Shown here one piece after another: positions 44,216-53,429 of a stretch of DNA of 64,000 bases. Below the pieces are notes generated by a model. The model did not search any database and was not told the origin of the DNA. It was given only the letters and a program-made list of their open reading frames with translations. The position numbers and the translations under genes are program-made. The first letter of the stretch is position 1. Each line of letters opens with the position of its first letter. This DNA comes from Vibrio gigantis (GTDB taxonomy: Bacteria > Pseudomonadota > Gammaproteobacteria > Enterobacterales > Vibrionaceae): NCBI RefSeq assembly GCF_024347515.1, contig NZ_AP025493.1, positions 186,001 through 250,000 on the forward strand, written 5' to 3'.

Positions 44216-44827
44216 ATGAACTTTCTCGCACATCTTCATATCGCTCAGCATTGTAACAGCAACTTAGCAGGCAACCTGTTAGGTGACTTCGTTAAAGGCG
44301 ACCCAAATAAATATTACTCAGAGTCACTTTGTGACGGAATTAGGCTTCATCGATTCGTTGATAGTTATACTGACCGTCATGATCTATCTCGCTCTGCAAA
44401 ATTGCTTTTCTCAGACCAAACACGACGTTTTGCGCCCATCGCACTCGATGTATTCTGGGATCACTGTTTAGCCAATCATTGGGCTCTGTTCTCGCAGCAG
44501 ACATTAGAGCATTTTTGTTTCGATAGCCATCAACAGATCTTTGAACATCAAGAGCCTCATTGGCCTGAGAATTTCATTACTGTCCATCAGAAAATGGCAG
44601 AACATAGATGGTTAGAAAGCTATCAAGACATGTCATCTATAGAGGTGGTATTGCAGCGAATGGCTCTGAGAAGGCCTAAGCTAGGTATGCTCAAGGCATG
44701 TTACGATGACCTCGAACGTCACTATGATACGTTGCAGTGTCACTTTATTGAGCTTTATCCCAACGTTTTAAAAGAAGCGAAGCAGTTTAATGCGCTTCAA
44801 ATGAAGAAAAATCAAAAGGAAAGGTAA
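44216..44827 (+). CDS. acpH: Acyl carrier protein phosphodiesterase
   Basis: AcpH removes the 4'-phosphopantetheine arm from holo-ACP. The 203 residues fit. Family marks are the N-terminal MNFLAHLHIA, AGNLLGDFVKGD, GIRLHRFVDSYTD with the metal-binding His/Asp set of this HD-like fold, and DVFWDHCLANHW. The start is MNFLAH, exactly as in E. coli. Its transcript leader forms a large hairpin that covers the ribosome binding site, suggesting regulated translation. It lies 57 bases upstream of the helicase gene on the same strand. Confidence 0.93.
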   Translation: MNFLAHLHIAQHCNSNLAGNLLGDFVKGDPNKYYSESLCDGIRLHRFVDSYTDRHDLSRSAKLLFSDQTRRFAPIALDVFWDHCLANHWALFSQQTLEHFCFDSHQQIFEHQEPHWPENFITVHQKMAEHRWLESYQDMSSIEVVLQRMALRRPKLGMLKACYDDLERHYDTLQCHFIELYPNVLKEAKQFNALQMKKNQKER

Positions 44828-44884
44828 ACAGCGTAATGCAGGTTTGCTACAATCCGCGCCTATTTAATCTTTGAGCATCATACT

Positions 44885-46156
44885 ATGTCTGAATCTACAA
44901 AATCTTTTAACCAACTAGGATTATCTGAGCACCTTCTTGCCACGTTGTCTGAGCTTAACTTTACGGCTCCTACCAGTGTTCAAGAACAAGCGATTCCATT
45001 GGTATTAGAAGGCAAAGACGTACTGGCTGGTGCTCAAACGGGTACTGGTAAAACAGCCGCATTTGGTTTACCGATTATTCAAAGATTAATCGAAACTAAA
45101 GACAACGTTATTCCCAATCCGAAGTTAGTTCGTGCATTGGTGCTAGTACCAACACGTGAACTAGCACAGCAGGTGTTTGACAACCTCACTAGCTACGCGA
45201 AGGGCACAGACATTAAAGTGGTTGTAGCGTACGGCGGCGTAAGCATGAAGGTTCAAACCGACAAATTACGTGGTGGCGCAGATATCTTAGTCGCGACACC
45301 TGGCCGTTTGATTGACCACATGTTTACTAAAAACATCATGTTAAGCCAAACAGAAGTGTTGGTATTGGATGAAGCTGATCGCATGTTGGACATGGGCTTC
45401 ATGCCAGACATCAAGCGCATTCTTTCGCGTATGAATGAAGTCCGCCAAACCTTGTTCTTCTCGGCAACCTTCGATACCAAAATCAAAGCGATTGCGTACC
45501 GAATGATGAAGTCGCCAAGTGAAATTCAAGTAACGCCGAAAAACAGCACGGCTGACACCGTAACACAGATGGTTTACCCGGTAGATAAATCGCGTAAAAG
45601 TGAACTGTTGGCGTATTTGATTGGCTCAAAAAATTGGCAACAAGTATTGGTGTTCACAAAGACTAAGCAGGGTACGGATGCGTTAGTAAAAGAGCTTAAG
45701 CTAGACGGTATTAAAGCAGCATCAATCAATGGTGATAAGAGCCAAGGTGCGCGCCAAAAAGCATTGGATGATTTCAAATCGGGCAAAGTGCGCGCGCTGA
45801 TCGCAACGGATGTAGCAGCGCGTGGGATCGATATTCAGCAGCTAGAACAAGTTGTGAATTACGATATGCCTTTTAAAGCAGAAGACTACGTTCACCGTAT
45901 TGGTCGTACAGGTCGTGCAGGTAACAGCGGTCTTGCGATTTCATTGATGAGTCAGGACGAAGCTTACCTATTGGGTGATATTGAACGACTACTGGATACG
46001 CGCTTGCCTCAAGAGTGGCTAGAGGGCTTTGAACCAAGCCTAGAGAAAGACCTTGCACCTGATCGCAGTGGACGTAGCAAAAGTCGTTCGTCAGAAAAAC
46101 GTAAGATGAAAGCGAAGCTTAAGATTCACCAAAACCGTGGTAAAGCACGTCGCTAA
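44885..46156 (+). CDS. DEAD-box ATP-dependent RNA helicase, RhlE-like
   Basis: The 423-aa protein has all helicase motifs in order: the Q-motif (FTAPTSVQEQAIP), AQTGTGKTAAF, VPTRELAQQV, TPGRLIDHM, VLDEADRMLDMGF, FFSATF, then the second RecA domain with ATDVAARGIDIQQL and HRIGRTGRAG. A basic C-terminal tail (residues ~395-423, rich in Arg/Ser/Lys) should bind RNA. The size and tail resemble RhlE; SrmB- or DbpA-type roles cannot be ruled out. RhlE acts in ribosome assembly and RNA decay. The upstream ribosome binding site is weak. A strong terminator follows. Confidence 0.92.
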   Translation: MSESTKSFNQLGLSEHLLATLSELNFTAPTSVQEQAIPLVLEGKDVLAGAQTGTGKTAAFGLPIIQRLIETKDNVIPNPKLVRALVLVPTRELAQQVFDNLTSYAKGTDIKVVVAYGGVSMKVQTDKLRGGADILVATPGRLIDHMFTKNIMLSQTEVLVLDEADRMLDMGFMPDIKRILSRMNEVRQTLFFSATFDTKIKAIAYRMMKSPSEIQVTPKNSTADTVTQMVYPVDKSRKSELLAYLIGSKNWQQVLVFTKTKQGTDALVKELKLDGIKAASINGDKSQGARQKALDDFKSGKVRALIATDVAARGIDIQQLEQVVNYDMPFKAEDYVHRIGRTGRAGNSGLAISLMSQDEAYLLGDIERLLDTRLPQEWLEGFEPSLEKDLAPDRSGRSKSRSSEKRKMKAKLKIHQNRGKARR

Positions 46157-46196
46157 TAAGCGGACCTAAAGAGCTAGATTAAAGATCTATACATAT

Positions 46197-46240
46197 AAAA
46201 ACGCGCCCTTACAGTTGGTTCTGTAAGGGCGCGTTTTTGT
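46197..46240. terminator. Strong bidirectional terminator after the helicase gene
   Basis: ACGCGCCCTTACAG and CTGTAAGGGCGCGT pair perfectly (14 pairs) around six bases, with A and T runs outside, serving the helicase and the convergent tetR gene. Confidence 0.95.
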
Positions 46241-46284
46241 ATCAAGTAAATTAATTTACGATCAGGGTCGAAAAAAGCATTCAA

Positions 46285-47034
46285 TTAACGGTGTTCTTGA
46301 TTGCACTTCCACACACAAGGGACTTCATAAATTAATTCTTCAATCGAACTTGGATTCAAGACCCATTCTTCACTGATATTGAACGTACTGACCATTTGCT
46401 TGTTGAACAATTGCCAATGTTTTAACAATGCTTCTTCAGGCGTCGATTGCATGTCACCTTCATTCCACGTGCTTTCCATGAAAGGGGTTAGGCATACCGC
46501 TCCGTGCGCATACATGATCATTTGCCATTTAATTTCATAAATGTTGATCAAGTTATCTGGGTTCGCATCATTATATTCTTCTGCCAACATATTAATTTCT
46601 TTTTCGACATCGCCAACATTGTCGATAAAGTAATCGACTAGGTTGTCTTTTTGGCGAACAGAGTCGGTGATAAGTTGCATCGGTTTACGTGAGTGAACCA
46701 TGTTGCTAAAGAGACGCATACTAAACAAATAAATAGTAATACTCGGCGTAACACCTTTTGGCAGTTCTTCCATGATTTTAGCAATGTACGACTGAAAATA
46801 CTCATGTAAACAATCGCTTATAGCATGCCAGATCTTTTCTTTGCTACCAAAGTGATGGCGGATAAGGCTATGCGAAACGCCTGCTTTTTCACTGATGTTT
46901 CGCAGCGAAACGCTATCATAACCATGCTCGCAGAACATATCCGCAGCAACACTCATGATCAAAAATCGAGTCTCTTCGGCGTCTTTTGCGCTTCTTCTAC
47001 CTTGTTTTTTTTCTGTCATCTTCATTTCACACAT
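46285..47034 (-). CDS. TetR-family transcriptional regulator
   Basis: Residues ~18-65 form the TetR DNA-binding domain (TRFLIMSVAADMFCEHGYDSVSLRNISEKAGVSHSLIRHHFGSKEKIW). The rest is the ligand/dimer domain, unusually long with a C-terminal ELIYEVPCVWKCN tail. It is divergent from the two-adaptor RND operon with 141 bases between starts, so it is the likely local repressor of that operon and perhaps of itself. The start could be any of three close ATGs (MCEMKMTEKK); AGGT precedes the first. The inducer is unknown. Confidence 0.93.
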   Translation of the reverse strand: MCEMKMTEKKQGRRSAKDAEETRFLIMSVAADMFCEHGYDSVSLRNISEKAGVSHSLIRHHFGSKEKIWHAISDCLHEYFQSYIAKIMEELPKGVTPSITIYLFSMRLFSNMVHSRKPMQLITDSVRQKDNLVDYFIDNVGDVEKEINMLAEEYNDANPDNLINIYEIKWQMIMYAHGAVCLTPFMESTWNEGDMQSTPEEALLKHWQLFNKQMVSTFNISEEWVLNPSSIEELIYEVPCVWKCNQEHR

Positions 47035-47084
47035 TTACCTGATTACCACATTCTACACTGTTTTTATTGAAATAAAAAATACTG

Positions 47085-47142
47085 CACAAGTGGAAAGTAA
47101 AGCTTGAGAATTATTTAATATTAAATATACTGCCCACCTGTG
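47085..47142 (+). promoter_or_regulatory. RND operon promoter flanked by inverted 9-bp repeats
   Basis: TTGAGA (47104-47109) and TATACT (47126-47131) with 16 bases between form a good sigma-70 promoter. CACAAGTGG (47085-47093) and CCACCTGTG (47134-47142) are inverted copies with one mismatch, one before -35 and one just after -10, suitable for the divergent TetR protein. ATTTAATATTAAAT between them is also palindromic. Operator assignment is inferred. Confidence 0.55.
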
Positions 47143-47175
47143 TAATAAATCATAATAATTAAATGGAGAAGCATC

Positions 47176-48264
47176 ATGCAATCCAAGTTGTCTATTCAAG
47201 CCAAGACGAGTAAGCAGATAGGATTGGCGTTTGCCGCACTATTACTCGCTGGCTCTTTGACCGGATGTAACAAGGTTCAGTCAGAAGAAACCGTTCAAGT
47301 TGTAAAGCCAGTAAAGCTGTTTGAGATCCCGCAACAGACAGATATTGAGCTTGATAGCTTTATCGCAAAAGTGGATGCGACCGACCGTGCTGCGCTTTCT
47401 TTCAATGTGGGGGGCGATATTGAAACCTTCTCTGTTCGCATGGGACAAGAAGTAAAGAAAGGGCAAGTACTCGCTGCGTTAGATGCGACGGATTACCGAA
47501 TTGCCGTTGATGCAGCACAAGCAAAATTTGATTTGGCTAACAGCCAATATAAGCAAGCGTCTGAGTTGTACTCTAAGAAGCTTGTGAGCACGGATTACTA
47601 CGACCAAGCCGTAAACACCTTTACTGCCGCTGAAGTTGAGTTGAACCAAGCAAAAACAAACCTTGGTTACACCACATTAGTTGCTCCATTCGATGGCGTG
47701 GTATCGATGGTGTTTGGTAAGCAATATCAATTGATCGCAGAAAAGCAGCCGGTACTTAACATTTTGAATCACAGCGAAATGGATGTGACTTTCTCTATTC
47801 CGGTATCAAAGCTTGAAGACCGTTCAATTCAAGACCTAACAAGCTCAAACATGTGGGTTGTGATGGATAGCCACCGCGGCATTCGTATCCCGACTCGCTT
47901 TAAAGAGATCTCAACTCAGCCAGACGAAGACACAAACAGCTACCAAGCTGTTGTGTCTATCGAAAAACCTGAAGGTATCAACTTGCTTTCTGGCATGACG
48001 GCACAGGTTGAAGTACAGAAAAACAAATCTGACTACGGCATCGGAATTGTTGATTCTGCTTGGTTAAGCAAAGACGCAGACCACGGTGAACTGTGGCGCT
48101 ACAACCCAAAATCGCAATTGATTTTTAAAGTACAAGTTACCCTTGATGAACAAGGCAAGGTGATTGACGGCCTGTCTTCTGGCGACTTAATCGTTGAAGC
48201 AGGTGTCGATGTGTTATCAGATGGACAGCAAGTAAAAGCTTGGTTACGTGAGGGCGGTATTTAA
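47176..48264 (+). CDS. RND efflux periplasmic adaptor lipoprotein (first of two)
   Basis: The 362-aa protein has a lipoprotein signal (LLLAGSLTGCNK), lipoyl halves (LSFNVGGDIETFSVRMGQ and LVAPFDGVVSMVFGK), an alpha-hairpin and a beta-barrel. GGAGAAG precedes the ATG. It is the first gene of adaptor-adaptor-pump; the stop TAA overlaps the next ATG by one base (TAATG), so translation is coupled. Two-adaptor RND operons in vibrios are VexIJK of V. cholerae and VmeTUV of V. parahaemolyticus. Orthology is likely but not proven here. Confidence 0.92.
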   Translation: MQSKLSIQAKTSKQIGLAFAALLLAGSLTGCNKVQSEETVQVVKPVKLFEIPQQTDIELDSFIAKVDATDRAALSFNVGGDIETFSVRMGQEVKKGQVLAALDATDYRIAVDAAQAKFDLANSQYKQASELYSKKLVSTDYYDQAVNTFTAAEVELNQAKTNLGYTTLVAPFDGVVSMVFGKQYQLIAEKQPVLNILNHSEMDVTFSIPVSKLEDRSIQDLTSSNMWVVMDSHRGIRIPTRFKEISTQPDEDTNSYQAVVSIEKPEGINLLSGMTAQVEVQKNKSDYGIGIVDSAWLSKDADHGELWRYNPKSQLIFKVQVTLDEQGKVIDGLSSGDLIVEAGVDVLSDGQQVKAWLREGGI

Positions 48265-49319
48265 TGAACCTTTCCAAATTATCAGTAGTGGTTGCATCTG
48301 CGTTATTACTTCAAGCATGCAATAACGAAGCAGCCCACCGTGATCAGCCTTCACTATTGGTTTCAACCTTTGAAGTCGGTGCACCGCTTACTGATCAGTT
48401 CAGAAGTTTTAACGGACAGGTGATGCCTGCAGAACTGACACCGTTGGCATTTAAGCTTGCTGGTGAAATTCAGCAAGTATTGGTTGAAGCGGGGGACAAG
48501 GTCGAAAAAGGTCAGCTACTGGCGACCCTAGACAACGCGACATATAAACAAGACTTAACGGACGCTCAATCTCAGTTTGAATTGGCGAGCAAGCAATTGT
48601 CTCGTGGTACTGAGATGTTTGGTAGCAAGATGTTGTCGCAATCGGAACACGACCAGCTCACGGCTAACTACAAACTGGCATCGGCTAATTTGGCTGCAGC
48701 ACAACGCAAGCTGAGCTACACAGAGTTGCTAGCACCATTTTCAGGCACGGTTTCAACCGTTGATAAACAGCGTTTTGAAAACACGACACCGGGTGAAACG
48801 CTACTTAGCTTGTATCAGAACGATAAGGTATACGTGCGAATCCAAGTATCCGATTCGATCTTAGCGTCGATCAGCCCTGACATGCGTTCAAGCAGCTACC
48901 GTCCTGAAGCGACCTTTGGTGGTCACTCTGGAGAATATCCTCTGACGTACCTAGAGCACACCAGTGAATTGCACCCACAATCTCGCACATATGAGTTTTG
49001 GATGCAGATGCAGCAACCCGAAAGTGAAATTCTGCCGGGTACGAGCGTTACGGTAAATGTCGACATGGCAAAAGCGGGCCTGAGTGATGTTCAAGGCTAC
49101 CAATTACCGATGACGACTCTGCAAGCTGGCGCTGACGCTAATCAATTTTACGTGTGGAAAATGGAAGACGGCCAAGCATTCAAAAGTGAAGTGGAAGTCG
49201 ACAAGATCAGCGGCCAAGGCGCACTCATCGCTCATGGTGTTGAGCAAGGTGAGCTACTCGTAAATTCGAATTTAAGAAAACTCCGTGACGGAATCCAATT
49301 GTCAGGAAAAGCAGAATGA
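48264..49319 (+). CDS. RND efflux periplasmic adaptor lipoprotein (second of two)
   Basis: The 351 residues carry a lipobox (ASALLLQACNN, Cys19), lipoyl halves (LAFKLAGEIQQVLVEAGD and LLAPFSGTVSTVDKQ), hairpin and barrel domains. It differs clearly from the first adaptor, so the two probably make a mixed hexamer on the pump rather than acting as redundant copies. Its TGA overlaps the pump ATG (ATGA). Together with the first adaptor and the pump it forms one transcript controlled from the promoter next to tetR. Confidence 0.92.
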   Translation: MNLSKLSVVVASALLLQACNNEAAHRDQPSLLVSTFEVGAPLTDQFRSFNGQVMPAELTPLAFKLAGEIQQVLVEAGDKVEKGQLLATLDNATYKQDLTDAQSQFELASKQLSRGTEMFGSKMLSQSEHDQLTANYKLASANLAAAQRKLSYTELLAPFSGTVSTVDKQRFENTTPGETLLSLYQNDKVYVRIQVSDSILASISPDMRSSSYRPEATFGGHSGEYPLTYLEHTSELHPQSRTYEFWMQMQQPESEILPGTSVTVNVDMAKAGLSDVQGYQLPMTTLQAGADANQFYVWKMEDGQAFKSEVEVDKISGQGALIAHGVEQGELLVNSNLRKLRDGIQLSGKAE

Positions 49320-52300
49320 ACATCGCAGAATATTCAATAAAGAACAAAGTAATCAGCTGGCTGTTTCTAGTCATTTTGGCCATTGGCGGTGTGACGTCTT
49401 TTGGTAATCTATCCCGTTTAGAAGACCCAGCTTTTACCATTAAAGATGCAATGATTATTTCAACTTACCCTGGCGCTACGTCAATGGAAGTTGAAGAAGA
49501 GCTGACTTACCCACTAGAAAAAGAGATAAGACAGCTTCCGTACATCGACAAGATTACCTCGACATCATCGAACGGTATGTCTCAAATTATGGTCAGTATG
49601 AAGATGGACTACGGTCCAGACGAGCTGCCTCAGATCTGGGATGAAATGCGCCGCAAGATAAACGATCTACAACCAACACTGCCAAGTGGTGTAAATTCCG
49701 TTCAGATCATCGATGATTTTGGTGACGTGTTTGGTGTAATGATCATGCTGACAGGTGACGGTTACGATTACGTTGAGCTCAAACAGTACGCAGATTACCT
49801 AACGCGTGAAATCGAACTGGTCGATGGCGTCGGCAAAGTAAGTATTGCAGGTGATCAACAAGAACAACTGTTTGTTGAGATGTCACTGGAACGCTTAGCC
49901 GCATTAAACCTTGATATGTCGACGGTTACGTCACTGTTAGCACAACAAAATAGCGTTGTATCAGCGGGCGAGGTAATGCTCAATGGTCAAAGCCTAACGA
50001 TCAAACCTAACGGTACTCTGAGCACTGTTGAAGAGTTAGAAAACCTAATCATTCATGGTCGTGACACTGGCAATCTGATTCGTTTAAAAGACGTTGCTGA
50101 AGTGACTCGTGGTATTCAAGAAAAACCGGGTAATGTATTAACGTACAACGGTAAACCTGCAATCAACTTAGGTATTGCTTTCTCATCAGGCGTAAACGTG
50201 GTTGAGATTGGTAAAGCACTGGATGCCGAACTTGATCGCCTAGAAAACATTAAGCCTGCCGGTGTGGAGCTGAATTACTTCTACAACCAAGCGCAAGAAG
50301 TAGACAAATCAGTGGCTGACTTCTTAATCAGCCTAGTTGAAGCGGTAGCGATCGTTATCATTGTCTTGCTGTTCGCAATGGGCTTACGCAGTGGTTTGAT
50401 CATTGGTTTGGTTCTCTTGTTAACGGTATTCGGAACCTTCATCTTGATGGACTACAACAACGTGGAATTGCACCGTATCTCACTGGGTGCACTGATTATC
50501 GCGCTGGGTATGTTGGTGGATAATGCGATTGTTGTCGTTGAAGGTATTCTGGTTGGCTTGAAGAAAGGTAAGACCAAACTTCAAGCAGCGAAGGACATCG
50601 TGACACAAACACAATGGCCTCTTTTGGGTGCGACCATTATTGCTATTACCGCTTTTGCACCTATCGGATTATCGAAAGACGCAACTGGCGAATTCATGGG
50701 CTCTCTGTTTTGGGTACTATGTTTCTCACTATTCCTGAGCTGGGTTACGGCACTGACATTAACACCATTCCTTGCCGAAATGATGCTTAAAGAAGAAGAC
50801 AAGGTTGATGCGAACGAAGACCCATACAAAGGTATCCTGTTCGTTGTATTCGGCGCGTCTTTGAAATTCGCATTGCGCTTCAGATGGCTAACCGTAGTGA
50901 GTATGATTGCTCTGCTAGCCGCATCAATTGTTGGATTCGGTATGGTGAAGCAACAGTTCTTCCCGCCATCAAACACGCCAATGTTCTACGTCGACATGTG
51001 GATGCCAGAAGGCACAGATGTTCGTGAAACCATCAAGCAGACTGAAAAGGTTGAAAGCTACATTCGCCAGCAAGACAACGTTGTGTTCGTAACGACAACG
51101 GTTGGACAGGGCATGCAACGTTTCGCTCTGACATACCAACCAGAGAAAAGCTATGAAGCGTACGCTCAGTTACAAGTAAGAACGACTGACCGCGACACCA
51201 TGTTTCAGGCGTTAGAGGCGTTAGAGGCGTTAGACAAAGACTTAGCGAACGAATTTGAGCAACCAACGTTCCAGTTCAAGTTGATTGAGTTTGGGCCTTC
51301 ACCAGCTTCAAAAATTGAAGCGCGTATTATCGGTGCCGATCCACAAGTACTGCGTAACATTGCAGTTGAAGTCGAAGACATCTTGCTTGCCGATCCAGGC
51401 TCTCGAAATGTTCGTCATGACTGGCGTGAACGCACTAAAGAACTTGTACCACTGTTCAACGAATCTAAGGCTCGTCGCCTAGGCATTTCAAAAACTGACT
51501 TGTCTGAGACGTTACAGATGGCGTTTGGCGGTTACAACATCGGCCTACTGCGTGATGGTACTCATATGTTACCTATCGTGGCGCGTTTACCGGAAGAAGA
51601 GCGTTTTGATTTCGAGTCGCTAAACAATGTGAAGATTTGGAGCCCATCGCTACAAACTTACATCCCAGTTGAGCAAGTGATTGATGGCGTAGAGCTTCAA
51701 TGGTCTGAGCCACTGATTCAGCGTCGCGACAGAAAACGTACGCTAACGGTATTGGCTGACCACGATGTTCTTGGTGATGAAACTCCAGCGAGTCTGTTTG
51801 CTCGTGTGAAACCAAAGGTAGAAGCATTAGATTTACCAGAAGGCTACAGCATTAGTTGGGGCGGTGAGTACGAAAGCTCTAAAGATGCGCAAGAATCTCT
51901 GTTTGGCTCACTACCAATGGGTTATTTGCTGATGTTTATCATCACTATGCTTCTGTTTAACTCGGTTCGTAAGCCACTGGTGATTTGGTTTACGGTTCCA
52001 CTCTCTATCATTGGTGTTTCCATTGGTCTGTTGGGTACCAATATGCCATTCAGCTTCACGGCGTTCTTAGGCTTACTAAGCCTAAGCGGCATGATTCTGA
52101 AGAACGGTATTGTACTGCTTGACCAGATCAACAGTGAGCTATCAACAGGTAAAGACCCATATTTGGCGGTTGTCGACAGTGCGATCAGTCGCGTACGACC
52201 GGTATCTATGGCAGCACTAACGACTATCTTGGGTATGATTCCTTTGGTATTCGATGCATTTTTCGGCTCGATGGCGATTACCATCATGGCAGGCTTAGGC

Positions 52301-52384
52301 TTTGCTACAGTACTAACGCTAATCGTAGTACCAGTGATGTTCGCTATTTTATATAGAATCAAACCGTCCACTGCGGGTTATTAG
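49316..52384 (+). CDS. RND efflux pump of the two-adaptor operon
   Basis: The 1022 residues are a full-length RND permease with FGNLSRLEDPAFTIKDAMII near the N-terminus, STYPGATSMEVEEELT, and LGMLVDNAIVVVEGI in helix 4 bearing the proton-relay Asp-Asn pair. The second repeat includes LSLSGMILKNGIVLLDQI. It sits translationally coupled behind the second adaptor. A three-fold tandem nine-base repeat occurs at 51209-51235 (LEALEALDK). Substrates are not readable; VexK/VmeV-type pumps export bile salts, detergents and drugs, which gives a likely range. Confidence 0.94.
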   Translation: MNIAEYSIKNKVISWLFLVILAIGGVTSFGNLSRLEDPAFTIKDAMIISTYPGATSMEVEEELTYPLEKEIRQLPYIDKITSTSSNGMSQIMVSMKMDYGPDELPQIWDEMRRKINDLQPTLPSGVNSVQIIDDFGDVFGVMIMLTGDGYDYVELKQYADYLTREIELVDGVGKVSIAGDQQEQLFVEMSLERLAALNLDMSTVTSLLAQQNSVVSAGEVMLNGQSLTIKPNGTLSTVEELENLIIHGRDTGNLIRLKDVAEVTRGIQEKPGNVLTYNGKPAINLGIAFSSGVNVVEIGKALDAELDRLENIKPAGVELNYFYNQAQEVDKSVADFLISLVEAVAIVIIVLLFAMGLRSGLIIGLVLLLTVFGTFILMDYNNVELHRISLGALIIALGMLVDNAIVVVEGILVGLKKGKTKLQAAKDIVTQTQWPLLGATIIAITAFAPIGLSKDATGEFMGSLFWVLCFSLFLSWVTALTLTPFLAEMMLKEEDKVDANEDPYKGILFVVFGASLKFALRFRWLTVVSMIALLAASIVGFGMVKQQFFPPSNTPMFYVDMWMPEGTDVRETIKQTEKVESYIRQQDNVVFVTTTVGQGMQRFALTYQPEKSYEAYAQLQVRTTDRDTMFQALEALEALDKDLANEFEQPTFQFKLIEFGPSPASKIEARIIGADPQVLRNIAVEVEDILLADPGSRNVRHDWRERTKELVPLFNESKARRLGISKTDLSETLQMAFGGYNIGLLRDGTHMLPIVARLPEEERFDFESLNNVKIWSPSLQTYIPVEQVIDGVELQWSEPLIQRRDRKRTLTVLADHDVLGDETPASLFARVKPKVEALDLPEGYSISWGGEYESSKDAQESLFGSLPMGYLLMFIITMLLFNSVRKPLVIWFTVPLSIIGVSIGLLGTNMPFSFTAFLGLLSLSGMILKNGIVLLDQINSELSTGKDPYLAVVDSAISRVRPVSMAALTTILGMIPLVFDAFFGSMAITIMAGLGFATVLTLIVVPVMFAILYRIKPSTAGY
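51209..51235 (+). repeat. In-frame tandem repeat in the RND pump gene
   Basis: GCGTTAGAG occurs twice followed by GCGTTAGAC, three 9-base units coding for ALE-ALE-ALD. Loss or gain of a unit would keep the frame. Confidence 0.8.
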
Positions 52385-52414
52385 GGATTGATATAAAACA
52401 GATTCTTTTAAGCC

Positions 52415-52444
52415 AGCCCAGTCAGTTTTGACTGGGCTTTTTTA
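52415..52444 (+). terminator. Terminator of the two-adaptor RND operon
   Basis: AGCCCAGTCA and TGACTGGGCT form a ten-pair stem around GTTT and end in TTTTTT, 30 bases after the pump stop. Confidence 0.92.
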
Positions 52445-52500
52445 TACATGGGTTTTGTTAACACTTGAGACGGGAAAGCACATACGAATAGGTAAGCAAT

Positions 52501-52533
52501 AAAAAAGCCGCTAACCAATGGTAAAGCGGCTTT
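52501..52533 (-). terminator. Terminator of the EAL gene
   Basis: AAGCCGCT and AGCGGCTT pair around eleven bases. On the minus strand a T run follows. Confidence 0.85.
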
Positions 52534-52553
52534 ATGAAGACTAGTTCGGGATT

Positions 52554-53345
52554 CTAGATGGCAAGTCGTAAGTCCAACTCAATCGGCTTTGGCATGGCTA
52601 AGTGATAGCCTTGATACATATCGAAGCCTAAGCTTTGCATCGCTTCAAGTTGTTGTTGGGTTTCAATGCCTTCAATAACCGTTTTTGCGCCAATTTGCTT
52701 TGCAAGATCGAGTACTAACTCCATTTCTCGACTGTCGCCTTGTTCAAAGTCCAACATAACTGAACGGTCTATCTTGATGATATGAGGGTTAATATGACGA
52801 ACGCGCAGTTCTGTTGATGCTTGTGTTCCAAAATCATCGACCGCTATTTGAAAGCCATTATCAGCAAGCGAGAGGGCTGCATCTTTCAAACGCTCTTCAC
52901 TTTCTGCACTCAGTTCTACCAATTCCATCACTATCTGTTCGCATGAAAGGTTTAGCTCGTGAAGACGTTTGGCTAACAAGCTGTCACTTACTTTCTCCTC
53001 AGCAAATAGTTCACCTACGTTTGGAAGAACGTTCAAAAACAGGTTTAAATGACGAACATTTGATTGCGCGAAGTTACGGATATGAATTGCTCGGCTCAAC
53101 CTCTCTACATTAATTTTGTCTGTGCATGAGGTTTCGTCTGAATGAAAGAAGCGATCAGGGCGAACGATATCACCTTTGTTATTTGAAATGCGTACTAAAG
53201 CTTCGACACCTATTTGAGTCATAGAGGAGTCGAATATAGGTTGATAGACGCTTTTAAGCGTCAGGTCTTGGTATTTCGCAATAAACTGCATATCAGCATC
53301 TACGGATATACAGCTAATAAATTCACTTCTGTCTGATAAAATCAT
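52554..53345 (-). CDS. EAL-domain c-di-GMP phosphodiesterase
   Basis: A single-domain EAL protein. The signature is GVEALVRISN, and the metal and catalytic set is present: N in NVLPNV, E in IVMELVEL, DD in AVDDFGTQ, K in IIKIDRSV, E in VIEGIE, and QGYHLAMPKP, so activity on c-di-GMP is expected. It has no membrane or sensor domain beyond a ~35-residue N-terminus. The start is uncertain: ATG 53345 is used, but a GTG at 53399 and ATG 53291 also fit, none with a good ribosome binding site. An inverted repeat (ATTGACA-N13-TGTCAAT) lies at 53403-53429. Confidence 0.9.
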   Translation of the reverse strand: MILSDRSEFISCISVDADMQFIAKYQDLTLKSVYQPIFDSSMTQIGVEALVRISNNKGDIVRPDRFFHSDETSCTDKINVERLSRAIHIRNFAQSNVRHLNLFLNVLPNVGELFAEEKVSDSLLAKRLHELNLSCEQIVMELVELSAESEERLKDAALSLADNGFQIAVDDFGTQASTELRVRHINPHIIKIDRSVMLDFEQGDSREMELVLDLAKQIGAKTVIEGIETQQQLEAMQSLGFDMYQGYHLAMPKPIELDLRLAI

Positions 53346-53402
53346 AGTCGCTAATAAAAAGGGGTTATTCCATGCGGACGTACATGTCGCGGCTGTCACA
53401 AT

Positions 53403-53429
53403 ATTGACAGGTGTAAATAAATTGTCAAT
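53403..53429. promoter_or_regulatory. Inverted repeat upstream of the EAL gene
   Basis: ATTGACA and TGTCAAT are perfect seven-base inverted copies separated by 13 AT-rich bases, just upstream of the EAL reading frame. It could be an operator. The protein bound is unknown. Confidence 0.35.
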
